Shown piece after piece: positions 55,585 through 64,000 of a DNA stretch of 64,000 nucleotides; position 1 is the stretch's first letter; each line of letters begins with the position of its first letter. The notes beneath the pieces are model-generated. The model ran no database searches. It was not told the DNA's origin and saw nothing but the letters and a program-made list of their open reading frames with translations. Both the position numbers and the translations under genes were made by a program. Source of the DNA: AP-15 sp963750195 (GTDB lineage Bacteria > Pseudomonadota > Alphaproteobacteria > ATCC43930 > CGMCC-115725); the NCBI GenBank assembly GCA_963750195.1, contig CAVVPS010000019.1:372001-436000 (forward strand), in the 5' to 3' direction.

Positions 55585-55749
55585 CGCGTATTCCTGATCG
55601 AGGAGGTTATCGGGTAATCGCGCAGGGTGGGGTTCGCATTGGCTCTACCCACCTTGCGCTTTGGAGGCGGGCGAGCGCGGTTTGACTCATCTTCGTGCGA
55701 AGCGCCACATTGCTTGTGCACGATAACGCCATTGGGGAGGGCGGAAGCT

Positions 55750-56592
55750 ATGCCGATATTCGATGCCCAGGTTCACGCCTATGAACGCAACCACCCGGGC
55801 CGGCCCTGGATCGGCACTTTGTACGGGCCGACGGAGGTCACCGGCGACCAGATGGTGGCGGCGATGGACGCCGTCGGCGTCGACGGGGCGGTGTTGGTCT
55901 CGCCGTTCAGCATGTACCGCTATGACGCCAGCTACGCCAAGGAGGTGTACGCGGCGCATCCGAGCCGGTTCAGGCTGGTCAAGCCGGTCGATCCGACCGA
56001 TCCCGCGGTGGCCGATACGATCGCCGACTGGGCGGCGACCGAGGGCACGGTCGGCATCCGGGTTTTCTTGAGAGACGACGTTTCTACCGACCCTGCCGAC
56101 CCAGATCTCAACCGGACTCTGGCCGTCGCAGCGCGGCATTCCCTGCCGGTTAACGTAGCGTGTACCGGGCGTCTCGAACAGGCCGGCCAGCTGGCGGCGC
56201 GAAACCCCAATACGCGGCTGGTGATCGATCACCTAGGCCTGCCGCAACCGCACGAGCCGCCGCCGCCCGCGGCGCCATTCGCCGATTTGCCAAAGCTGCT
56301 ATCCCTGGCGGCCCACGACAACATCGCGGTGAAAATCAGCGGCGCCTGCACACTGTCGCACGAGCCGTTCCCCTACAAGGATTTATGGGATCCGCTCGGC
56401 CGCATCTTCGACGCCTTTGGCTTTGGCCGCTGCCTGTGGGGCACCGACTGGACGCGCGCGGTCGGCATGTTGACCTACAAACAAGGAGTGGACGCGTTTC
56501 GCGTTACCGACCGCTTGTCCCAAAGCGATCGCGCCGCGCTGATGGGTGAGACCTTGGCGCGGGTGTATGGCTGGTCGTCGGCAAAGGCCTAA
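55750..56592 (+). CDS. Amidohydrolase-2 family hydrolase/decarboxylase
   Basis: A 280-aa TIM-barrel metal enzyme of the PF04909 type. The opening motif is IFDAQVHAYERN, with Q-V-H in place of the usual H-x-H. The barrel continues with VDGAVLVSPFSMYRYDAS, VIDHLGLPQPHEP (His), KISGACTLSH, and LWGTDWTRAV with the catalytic Asp. GGGAGGGCGG precedes ATG 55750; the frame opens earlier at 55627. Such enzymes hydrolyse lactones or decarboxylate aromatic acids. Its stop overlaps the convergent MFS stop by 4 nt. Confidence 0.87.
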   Translation: MPIFDAQVHAYERNHPGRPWIGTLYGPTEVTGDQMVAAMDAVGVDGAVLVSPFSMYRYDASYAKEVYAAHPSRFRLVKPVDPTDPAVADTIADWAATEGTVGIRVFLRDDVSTDPADPDLNRTLAVAARHSLPVNVACTGRLEQAGQLAARNPNTRLVIDHLGLPQPHEPPPPAAPFADLPKLLSLAAHDNIAVKISGACTLSHEPFPYKDLWDPLGRIFDAFGFGRCLWGTDWTRAVGMLTYKQGVDAFRVTDRLSQSDRAALMGETLARVYGWSSAKA

Positions 56593-58164
56593 TCGTCGGC
56601 GGCTGCCGCCGCCACCGGCTGCCGGCGCGGGCCACGGATCAGCAGCAACAATGGCAAGGAGGCGAGGACGACCATCAGCATCAGCGCGAAATCGTCGTTA
56701 TAGGCGATCATCGCAGCCTGCCGGGTGACCTCCTGATTGAGCGCGGCGATCCCCGATGGGGTCGTCAGACTGAACGGCGCGGACAGGTAGGGCGCGTGGG
56801 CCAACGGGTTGTCCGGGCGAAGATTCTCGACCAGATGGGAATGGACGATCTGGGTGTTCTGGGTGAGCTGGGTTTCGAGGATGGCGATGCCGATGCTGCC
56901 GCCGAGCATCCGCATCAGGGCGCGCAGCGCGGTGCCCTGGGTCATCAGGTGGGGCGGCAGGCCGGAGAGCGCCAAGAGGTTGAGCGGCACAAAGGTGCAG
57001 CCGAGCCCGAAACCCTGCGCAAACCCGGCGAACAGGATCGGCCCGGACCCCATATAGAGAGAATATCCGGTCATCTGCCACAACGAGGCCGCGGTGATCA
57101 GGAATCCCACCAAGATGAACAAGCGGTTGTCGACCCGGTCGATGATTCGGGCGACAAGAAACATCGCCAGCATCGTGCCGAAGCCGCGTGGCGCCATCAT
57201 CCACCCGGCGTCGAACACCGGGTAATTCATCAGCACCTGCATCATCGACGGCATCAGGGCCAAGGTGCCGCTGAGGATCATGCCGACCCCGAACATCAGC
57301 AAACTGCCGGCGACGAAATTCGGGCTTTTGAGCAGCTCGCGATTGAGGAACGAGCGCTCTCCGGCAGTCATCGTGTGGACGATCAACAGGTAAAAGCACA
57401 ATCCCGCGATCGTCGCCTCGACCCAGATTTCAGGCGAGCGGAACCAGTCCTTGAGCTGGCCGCGGTCGAGCATTAGTTGCAGCGCGCCGACGGCGATGCT
57501 CAGCATGGCAAAGCCGAACATGTCGAACGGCTCGCGCCGCATGCTGCGGGACTGGCGAATCCACAAGAAGATGCCGAGGGCGCACAGCGTCCCGACCGGC
57601 AGGTTGATATAAAAGCACCACCGCCAATCGAGGTTCTCGGTCAGCCAGCCTCCGAGCGTCGGGCCGATGATCGGCCCCATCATCGCGCCGGTGCTGAAGA
57701 TCGCCATCGCGTAGCCGTGGCGCTCGCGCGGATAGATCGTGAACAGGGTCGCCTGCCCGAGCGGCACCAGCCCGGCGCTGAAGACGCCTTGCAGCAGGCG
57801 AAAGAGCACAAGCTGGGTCAGGCTCGTCGCCGCGCCACACAACGCCGAGGCAAGCGTGAACCCGATGACCGAAGCCGAGAAAGATGTACTTGACGCCAAA
57901 GCGGCCGGCGAGCCACCCGGTCAGCGGCATCGTGATCGCCGAGGACACGATGTAAGAGGTCAAGACCCACGAGATCTGGTCCTGCGCCGCCGACATGCTG
58001 CCCTGGATATGCGGCAGCGCGACATTGACGATCGTGGTGTCGAGCCCCTGCATGACGCAGGCGCAAATGATCGTCGCGGTTATGACCCCACGATTGGCGG
58101 ACGGCGGCGCGGTTTCTCCCCTCACCGCCGGCGCCCGGGCAGTGATCGCCGCCCGACGCGACAC
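56589..58164 (-). CDS. MFS drug:H+ antiporter, DHA2 (EmrB) type, interrupted by one frameshift
   Basis: A 14-helix exporter of about 524 aa. From GTG 58164 the N-terminus is RGVITATIICACVMQGLDTT (Asp in helix 1), then VNVALPHIQGSMSAAQDQIS and WVLTSYIVSSAITMPLTGWL. An extra G near 57883 breaks the frame after FGVKYIFL. It continues ASVIGFTLASALCGAATSLT, then LVLFRLLQGVFSAGLVPLGQ and motif C GPIIGPTLGGWLTENLDWRW. No HlyD-like membrane-fusion partner is adjacent, so if functional it exports alone or with a distant partner. The frameshift looks like the other single-base insertions in the window. Confidence 0.88.
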
Positions 58165-58413
58165 CCTGTCATCGGCGGCGGTGAGTTCGCCGAACGCGGC
58201 TCCCGCGGCAAGGGCGACAGCAGCAATGACAACAGGGTGGTAATCATGCTCGTCTCGAAATCATTTATACAGGTAAAGATCGCCTCCGTGTCGCGCGGTC
58301 TCGACATAGGTGGTGCCTATCGCCGGACCCTCCGATCCATGCGTGCTAAATGCGGCGTAAAGGGCTGGCGGCGGAAATACCGGTTGCTTTATCGGGAGGG
58401 GGAGGAGCCAGGC

Positions 58414-59382
58414 ATGCGCGTAAAACGACTGGTCGATGGACCGATCATTTCGCCGGATCTGCATCCCAGCATCGGCCGGAACATTCAGGGCCCGTCGCTG
58501 ATCAGGGCGCCCGATTGGATCGAGGGCCGGCGTGGCGACTATTACCTCTATTTCGCCGATCACAAGGGCCGGTACATACGGCTCGCCTACGCGGATCAGC
58601 TGGCCGGACCCTGGACGATTTATCCGCCCGGCAGCTTGCAGCTCGAACAATCGGGTTTCCTGACCGAACCGCCGAAGGTCACGCCGGAGCATTTCGCGCT
58701 ACTCGAGGCCCGGTGGAAGCAGAGCGGCGTCGAGATGTCCCACGATCTGCTCGCGGAGGTCACGACCCCGCACATCGCCTCGCCGGATGTGCATGTCGAT
58801 TCAGTCGGACGGCAGATCGTCATGTATTTCCACGGCCTCGACGATGTCGGGACGCAGGTCACGCGTGTCGCCACATCGCGCAACGGCATCGACTTCGCCG
58901 CGCAGCCTGAGGTTCTCGGGCGCTCCTACATGCGCGCCTTCAGGCATGACGGCATGATTTATGTCTTGGCCATGCCCGGGCAGTTCTATCGCTCGAAGGA
59001 TGGCTTTCACGCCTTCGAACCGGGTCCGACTTTGTTCAACCCCCGCATGCGGCATTCCGCCTTGTTGAAGCGCGGCAGCGAGCTTTGGGTTTTCTGGACG
59101 CAGGTCGGCGATGTGCCCGAACGAATTCTGGTGAGCCGCATCGGTCTTTCCGGCGATTGGCATAGCTGGAAGGAAAGCGCGGCCATCGAGCTGCTTCGGC
59201 CCGAGCGGAGCTGGGAGGGCGCGGACGCGCCGCTGATCCCATCCGTGCGCAGCACCGCTTACGGGCAGGTAAATCAGCTGCGCGATCCCGCCATCTTCGA
59301 AGACGAGGATCGGGTTTACCTGCTTTACGCAGTGGCTGGAGAAAGCGGGATTGCCATAGCTGAGGTGTTTCTTGACGAATAG
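58414..59382 (+). CDS. Beta-propeller hydrolase-like protein (GH43-like)
   Basis: A 322-aa protein with repeated propeller-blade strands: SLIRAPDWIEGRRGDYYLYF with ADHKGRYIRLAYA, then MYFHGLDDVGTQVTRVATS and SALLKRGSELWVFWTQVGD, then QLRDPAIFEDEDRVYLLYA. The pattern of D-x-H-G-x-Y-I-R-L and R-D-P-x-I-F resembles GH43/GH62-type five-bladed propellers. The catalytic residues were not confidently placed. No signal peptide is seen. The start at ATG 58414 stands behind GGGAGGGGGAGG; the frame opens at 57739, but that part is shadow of the MFS gene. The substrate is unknown. Confidence 0.7.
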   Translation: MRVKRLVDGPIISPDLHPSIGRNIQGPSLIRAPDWIEGRRGDYYLYFADHKGRYIRLAYADQLAGPWTIYPPGSLQLEQSGFLTEPPKVTPEHFALLEARWKQSGVEMSHDLLAEVTTPHIASPDVHVDSVGRQIVMYFHGLDDVGTQVTRVATSRNGIDFAAQPEVLGRSYMRAFRHDGMIYVLAMPGQFYRSKDGFHAFEPGPTLFNPRMRHSALLKRGSELWVFWTQVGDVPERILVSRIGLSGDWHSWKESAAIELLRPERSWEGADAPLIPSVRSTAYGQVNQLRDPAIFEDEDRVYLLYAVAGESGIAIAEVFLDE

Positions 59383-59552
59383 TTTTGAAGCTAGTGGTCA
59401 AAATCTGAGGTTTGGTACCCGCGCTCGGAGGGCTACTCTCGACCCGTTCCGGACGTACGCGGGAACCCGTGTCCTGCGATCTTTCCAGAAATCCGCCGAC
59501 GGTGTTTAGTACACCAACGAGCCCTTCCAGCTGGACAAAGCAGGTGACCCCA

Positions 59553-61091
59553 ATGTTCTTCACGGTTCTGTCAACCGTTGGGTGGGCAAGTGGCGGCCGC
59601 CAGCCGGGGGCGTTTCTGATCAAAGACAGTTGGGACGATTGGTTCAAGTACAATACGCTCTACACGCTCTACATAGTCGATGCCAGGGGCGAAAGGCACT
59701 CTATCGGCGGTGTGAAGATCGGCCAATTTGCGATGGAGGCCGGGCAGCGGCGCGCCGCGGTCCCTGACAGCTTCGACGAATTGGACGAGCGCTTCTTTTC
59801 GCTCGGTCAGGACGATAGCTACTACGAGAACCTAAACGAACTGGGGTCGGGGCTCCGGGACGTGGTTTTACGCGGCCTGCGCGACATCGCACTCGATCAG
59901 CAGCTATTCAAACGCGCTCGCTCCGAGAGTGTAACCGGCATGTCGCTCCTCCGGTCGGTCACACCAGCAACCGTGCAAGGCCAATTCCGTCGACTGGCGC
60001 GCGGCGAGGCGCGCCTCTCCCGGTATGAATTCAGCTACACGGGACCCAAGCCGACACGATCGAGGGCGGAACCGGTTACACTCTCCTTTGTGGTTGAGCC
60101 CGAGTTGCAGCCGCCCACTAACATCCACGTGCTGATCGGACGAAATGGGGTCGGTAAGACGCGCCTCCTCCACCACATGACGCGGGCTTTGGTTGAGGAC
60201 GGCGCTGATGCGGGGATAGTTGGCGCTTTCAAGGGTGACCCAGAAGACGTTCTTGACGGGCACCTATTTGCCAACCTCGTCTCGGTCACGTTCAGCGCTT
60301 TCGACCCCTTCGAACCACTACCGACCCGTCAGAACAAGTCCGAAGGCGTTCAGTACGCCTACATTGGTCTAAAGCGGCGAGGCACACCTTCAGAAGGCAA
60401 GCCTCTCGCGCCAAAGAACCCCGATCAGCTCTCGACCGAGTTCGGAAACAGCGCCTGGATTTGCCAGCACGGCGCTCGCCGCGGTCGATGGCGCCGCGCG
60501 CTCACGATGTTGGAAGCCGATCCGATCTTCAAGGACGTCGAAATCGCGGAGTTGGCGGATGGCGAGATGGAAAAAGAGGAGCTGCAGACATACGCGCGCA
60601 AGCTATTTGAGAGGCTGAGTTCCGGGCACAAAATCGTCGTGCTTACGATTACTCGACTTGTTGAAACTGTCGAAGAAAAAACCTTGGTCCTAATGGATGA
60701 ACCGGAGGCACACTTACATCCACCATTGCTTTCTGCCTTCGTTCGCGCGCTATCTGACCTCCTTCTAAACCGCAATGGTGTTGCCATTATCGCCACTCAT
60801 TCCCCGGTAGTCTTGCAGGAGGTTCCGAGGAGTTGCGCCTGGAAGATCTGGCGCAGCGGTTCCAAGGTCGACGTCGAGCGGCCGGAGATCGAGACCTTTG
60901 GCGAGAACATTGGAATCCTGACGCGGGAAGTTTTCGGCTTGGAGGTGACCGACTCAGGATTCCACAAGATGCTTCGAGACTCGGTTGGAGAGTATGAGAG
61001 CTTCGACGAGGTTCTTCGCCGGTTCGGGGGTGAACTCGGGGGAGAAGCGAAAGCAATTGTCAGGGCGCTTCTCGCCGCACGCGCGGCCTAA
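59553..61091 (+). CDS. AAA/ABC-type ATPase of a Septu-like defence pair (PtuA-like)
   Basis: A 512-aa protein with ABC/SMC-type ATPase motifs: Walker A GRNGVGKTRLL (about 196-206), a signature-like LSSGHKIVV (355-363), Walker B LVLMDEPEAHLHP (378-390), and the H-loop IIATHSPVV (413-421). The 190 residues ahead of Walker A are a separate beta/alpha domain (SIGGVKIGQFAMEAGQ) that I do not recognise. There is a long insert between Walker A and the signature. ATG 59553 has AGGTGA at a good distance; the frame opens at 59412. The HNH gene follows 11 nt after the stop. OLD/RecF-like ATPase plus HNH is the Septu layout, so anti-phage defence is inferred. Confidence 0.8.
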   Translation: MFFTVLSTVGWASGGRQPGAFLIKDSWDDWFKYNTLYTLYIVDARGERHSIGGVKIGQFAMEAGQRRAAVPDSFDELDERFFSLGQDDSYYENLNELGSGLRDVVLRGLRDIALDQQLFKRARSESVTGMSLLRSVTPATVQGQFRRLARGEARLSRYEFSYTGPKPTRSRAEPVTLSFVVEPELQPPTNIHVLIGRNGVGKTRLLHHMTRALVEDGADAGIVGAFKGDPEDVLDGHLFANLVSVTFSAFDPFEPLPTRQNKSEGVQYAYIGLKRRGTPSEGKPLAPKNPDQLSTEFGNSAWICQHGARRGRWRRALTMLEADPIFKDVEIAELADGEMEKEELQTYARKLFERLSSGHKIVVLTITRLVETVEEKTLVLMDEPEAHLHPPLLSAFVRALSDLLLNRNGVAIIATHSPVVLQEVPRSCAWKIWRSGSKVDVERPEIETFGENIGILTREVFGLEVTDSGFHKMLRDSVGEYESFDEVLRRFGGELGGEAKAIVRALLAARAA

Positions 61092-61102
61092 GACGCAGAT
61101 TT

Positions 61103-61951
61103 ATGTGGACGCTGGTCCGCCCCGCGCACACAGCGCGCGAGACTTACGCAGTCTGCATCAGCAGGGTACGGGATCAGGAGTTAAAAGCACGCCTCGATGG
61201 CGTTACCCAGGCTATCGTTGATGCGTCCGCCCAATTTGAGGCTGCTGCCGCGTGCCAAACCTTGCACATGATCGCTCGGGCGGCGATGGTTGGCGGCTCT
61301 GTGACGAAGGATGAGATGGAGGCGGTCTACACCCAGAGGATGGCCAAAAAGGGCTCTCCTGGACGAGACATCTACGACGCGTTGATCTCCGCACCCGCCC
61401 AGCGTAGGTGCCCTCTCTGCGGACAGCGCTCGGTTACAACTCTCGACCACCACCTGCCGAAGGCGCACTATCCTGCGCTCGCCGTAGCTCCATTGAACTT
61501 AGTTCCGTCCTGCAGCGACTGCAATGAGGCCAAGCTCGACACCATCCCGCGGAATGCGTCGGATGTTTCCCTGCATCCATATTTTGATGACATTGACGAC
61601 GAGCGCTGGCTCCGGGCAGACGTGATCGAGACCCGGCCTGCAGCCCTCGTCTTTCGTGTTGAAGCGTCGAGCATGTGGAGTGACCTGCTCCAACTCCGTG
61701 TCCGGAACCATTTTAGAACATTTCGATTGGAAGAGCTCTACGCTACTCAGGCGGCCGAGGAACTTCTGAATATCCGGCATCAGCTCGCCGAACTTTATGC
61801 TGCAGCTGGTGCAGACGGGGTGCGATCGCAGCTGCGAGACCGGGCCGTGAGTTGCGGTCAGGCGCGTCGCAACGGTTGGCGCACCGCCGCCTACGTAGCC
61901 TGGACTGGGAGCGAATGGTTCTGCAACGGCGGGTTTGCACACTCCGGTTGA
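61103..61951 (+). CDS. HNH endonuclease of a Septu-like defence pair (PtuB-like)
   Basis: A 282-aa nuclease. The HNH fold is at about 100-145: Cys pair C-P-L-C (103-106), the first catalytic His in LDHHLPKAHYP, Asn in APLNLVPSC, and the second Cys pair in SCSDCNEAK. Together these form a zinc-stabilised beta-beta-alpha-metal centre. LHPYFDD follows at 158-164, as in PtuB and TIGR02646-like nucleases. The helical C-terminus ends with a SEWFCNGGF motif. It is translated 11 nt after the ATPase and has no convincing ribosome site, which suggests coupling. Composition is somewhat less GC-rich than the flanks, consistent with a mobile defence cassette. DNA or tRNA cleavage on infection is the inferred role. 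Confidence 0.82.
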   Translation: MWTLVRPAHTARETYAVCISRVRDQELKARLDGVTQAIVDASAQFEAAAACQTLHMIARAAMVGGSVTKDEMEAVYTQRMAKKGSPGRDIYDALISAPAQRRCPLCGQRSVTTLDHHLPKAHYPALAVAPLNLVPSCSDCNEAKLDTIPRNASDVSLHPYFDDIDDERWLRADVIETRPAALVFRVEASSMWSDLLQLRVRNHFRTFRLEELYATQAAEELLNIRHQLAELYAAAGADGVRSQLRDRAVSCGQARRNGWRTAAYVAWTGSEWFCNGGFAHSG

Positions 61952-62103
61952 TGGCGATCGTCGGTGACGATCGGAGACAGATCGAAATGGCTCTACTTGG
62001 CGCTGAGGCGTCGACGGCCCGACAGACCGGGAGCGTCCGCTCACCACCCCATGCCGACCCCCGGCGTAGGTATCAAGCGTCAGATTTTATCCAATAGCGC
62101 GCG

Positions 62104-63837
62104 CTATTCCGCGACGGTCAAGGTGACCTCTTCGCGGCGCCCGCGGCGGGCTTGACCAGCGCAGCTTCGGCGAAGATGCGGGGCACCGTTGCCAGACGTT
62201 AGGCGGCTTTGGCGGCGGGGCCTCGGGCAGTCGAGTTCGCGGGCGGCGCGGCGGATCAGTTCGGCGCCGCGCTCGGCGATCATGATCGTCGGCGCGTTGG
62301 TATTGGTCGAGGTCACCGTCGGCATCACCGAGGCGTCGATCACCCGCAGCCCTTCGAGCCCGTGGACGCGCAGCTGATCGTCGACCACCGCCATCTGGTC
62401 GCTGCCCATCTTGCAGGTGCAGGTCGCGTGATAGACGGTCGAGCCTTTTTGCCGGGCATAATCGAGGAAGTCGTCGTCGGTCTGCGACAGCGGCGCCGGG
62501 GAGGATTTCGGCGCCGCAATATTTGGCCAGCGCCGGGGCGGCGAATAGCCGGCGAACGAATTTGAGGCCGCCGATAATGGCGCGGCGGTCGGTCTGCTCG
62601 CTCAGATAACGGGGGTTGATCGCCGGCGCTTCTCTTGGGTCATTGGATTTGGCCTCGACATAGCCGCGCGATAACGGCCGCATCTGCCAGGCCCCGGCGG
62701 TGATGCCGGGAAAATCGTCGAGCTCGCCGATCTGGCCGTCCTTGAAGCTGCCGGGTGCGATGCTGCACTGCACGTCGGGGGTCGCCAATTCCTCCAGCAC
62801 CTTGACCGAGGCGGCGGCCAATGAGGCGCTGTAGGTCAGTATGCCCTTGCCGGTGACCAGGTAGCGCAGGATCTCGCCGGCCAGCGCCACGCCGCGCGAG
62901 CGCTCGTTGACGGTCGGCATGCCCGACACCGGGTAGCTGATACGGACGATATAGTGGTCCTGAAGATTCTGCCCGACCCCCGGCAATGCGTGGTGGACCG
63001 GGATGCCGACGCGGGAGAGATGCTCGGGCGCGCCGACCCCGGACAGCTGCAGGATATGCGGCGAGTTGACGGCGCCGGCGGAGAGGATCACCTCGCGGGC
63101 GGCGTCGGCACGCTGCACGACGCCGCCGCGCTCGAATTCGACGCCGATCGCGCGGGTCGCCGTCGAACAGGATGCGGTGTGACCTGCGCCTTGATCACGA
63201 CTTCGAGGTTGGGTCGTTTCGTCGCCGGGCGCAGATAGGTGCGCGCGGTGCTGCCGCGCCATCGGCCGCCGCGGGTCTGCTGGCACCAGCCGATGCTGTC
63301 GCCGGCGCCGGCGGGCAGGTCGTTCACGTCATCGCGGTATTCGAGGCCGATCTCGCGGCCCGCCTCGATTACCGCCGCGCACAGCGGCGACCGGTCCATC
63401 TTCGAGGTAAAGAGCGGGCCGCCTTTGCCGCGGACTTCGGTTTCATCCCCCTCCCAGTTCTCGGCCTGCTTGAAATAGGGCAGCACATCGTCCCAACCCC
63501 AGCCGCGGTTGCCGAGCTGCGCCCAGTGGTCGAAATCCTCGGGCTGGCCGCGGACATAGATCAGCCCGTTGATCGAGCTCGACCCGCCGAGCACGCGCCC
63601 GCGCGGATAGAGGATCGCGCGCCCGGCGGTGCCGGGGTCGGGCTCGGCGTGATATCCCCAGGTCAAGGTCGGGTGATCGAGCATTTTCATAAAGCCGGCG
63701 GGGACATGGATGTACGGGCTCCAGTCGCGCCCGCCGGCCTCGATCAGCAATACCCTGATATTCGGGTCCTCGGTTAGGCGGTTGGCGAGAACGCAGCCCG
63801 CCGATCCGGCGCCGATGATCACGTAATCAGCCTTCAT
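62104..63837 (-). CDS. GMC-family oxidoreductase (choline-dehydrogenase-like), interrupted by at least three frameshifts
   Basis: The frame begins at ATG 63837 with YVIIGAGSAGCVLANRLTED. Signature 1 is RGRVLGGSSSINGLIYVRG. Near 63160-63185 two extra bases about 20 bp apart disturb VTRILFDGDRAIGVEFERGG. The middle then carries signature 2, GAVNSPHILQLSGVG. A further extra base near 62490 precedes SQTDDDFLDYARQKGSTVYH. The active-site His is in TVYHATCTCKMGSDQM, and the end is VIDASVMPTVTSTNTNAPTI. A fourth shift may explain why the chain does not stop at the TAA at 62199-62201, where relatives would end (GPAAKAA). The enzyme oxidises an alcohol, substrate unknown. As written it is broken into three parts. 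Confidence 0.8.
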
Positions 63838-64000
63838 TTCTTCCTCCCGTTTGGCGGCTCGGCCGGCGCATTTGACCGGATCGCCGTCGTCACCCTGGGT
63901 TGTGCCGATAGGCTAGCGAGACCGAACGGCGACGGCAATCGGGCAGTGCGCGGGATTGTTGCGGGTGCCGGGGCGCTTGACAGCAAGCCGATGGCGAGGG

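Noticed and set aside
57739..58413. N-terminal extension of the beta-propeller protein
   Set aside because: The Arg/Gly/Asp-rich extension overlaps the MFS gene on the other strand, while a strong ribosome site marks ATG 58414.

Overview
The window reads as a soil-type alphaproteobacterial chromosome segment. It is GC-rich throughout. It carries an alphaproteobacterial bifunctional-style dCTP deaminase, a ChvG/ChvI-like two-component pair, DUF1491 and DUF1328 proteins, and many FAD/FMN-dependent catabolic enzymes (two GMC oxidoreductases, two luciferase-like monooxygenases, a fumarate-reductase-type flavoprotein, amidohydrolases). No rRNA, tRNA or CRISPR array was seen. The order (Rhodospirillales or Hyphomicrobiales) cannot be settled from the sequence alone.

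Layout. 1-4450: the tail of a receiver domain, a dCTP deaminase, and a low-GC patch with an unknown protein and an acetyltransferase-TPR protein. 4762-12089: one long co-directional minus-strand signalling block. It holds two lipoproteins, an OmpR-type regulator and its sensor kinase, DUF1491, a single-domain receiver, a periplasmic c-haem DUF3365 protein, a second sensor kinase and a Nudix hydrolase. 12289-28252: metabolism, namely an LLM oxidoreductase, a poxB remnant, fumC, NAD-malic enzyme, a lipase-like protein, a dihaem cytochrome plus GMC dehydrogenase, an S53 peptidase, a DNA glycosylase and metY. 28427-36113: small membrane proteins, two related XRE regulators, asparagine synthetase, a lipid kinase, a hydrolase, an EAL phosphodiesterase and a second LLM enzyme. 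36131-41814: a complete five-gene peptide-type ABC importer on the minus strand, with an intact 930-bp IS5-family element just upstream (41941-42870). 43217-51341: a Tat-exported amidohydrolase, an MFS permease divergent from a TetR regulator with a nested palindromic operator between them, an alcohol dehydrogenase, and a three-gene hydrolase/flavoprotein operon. 51754-53745: a membrane pentapeptide-repeat protein flanked by inverted copies of a palindromic repeat. 54103-59382: a flavoprotein, an amidohydrolase, a DHA2-type MFS and a beta-propeller hydrolase-like protein. 59553-61951: an AAA ATPase plus HNH nuclease pair resembling the Septu (PtuA/PtuB) anti-phage system. 62104-63837: a GMC oxidoreductase.

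An unusual feature of the whole window is the number of broken frames. About 19 to 20 single-base frameshifts fall in 12 otherwise full-length, well conserved genes, and nearly all are one-base insertions. That bias looks like insertion-type sequencing error rather than gene decay, so those genes are annotated here as whole CDS with the break points given. A truncated poxB and an amber codon in a hydrolase do not fit that pattern and may be genuine lesions.
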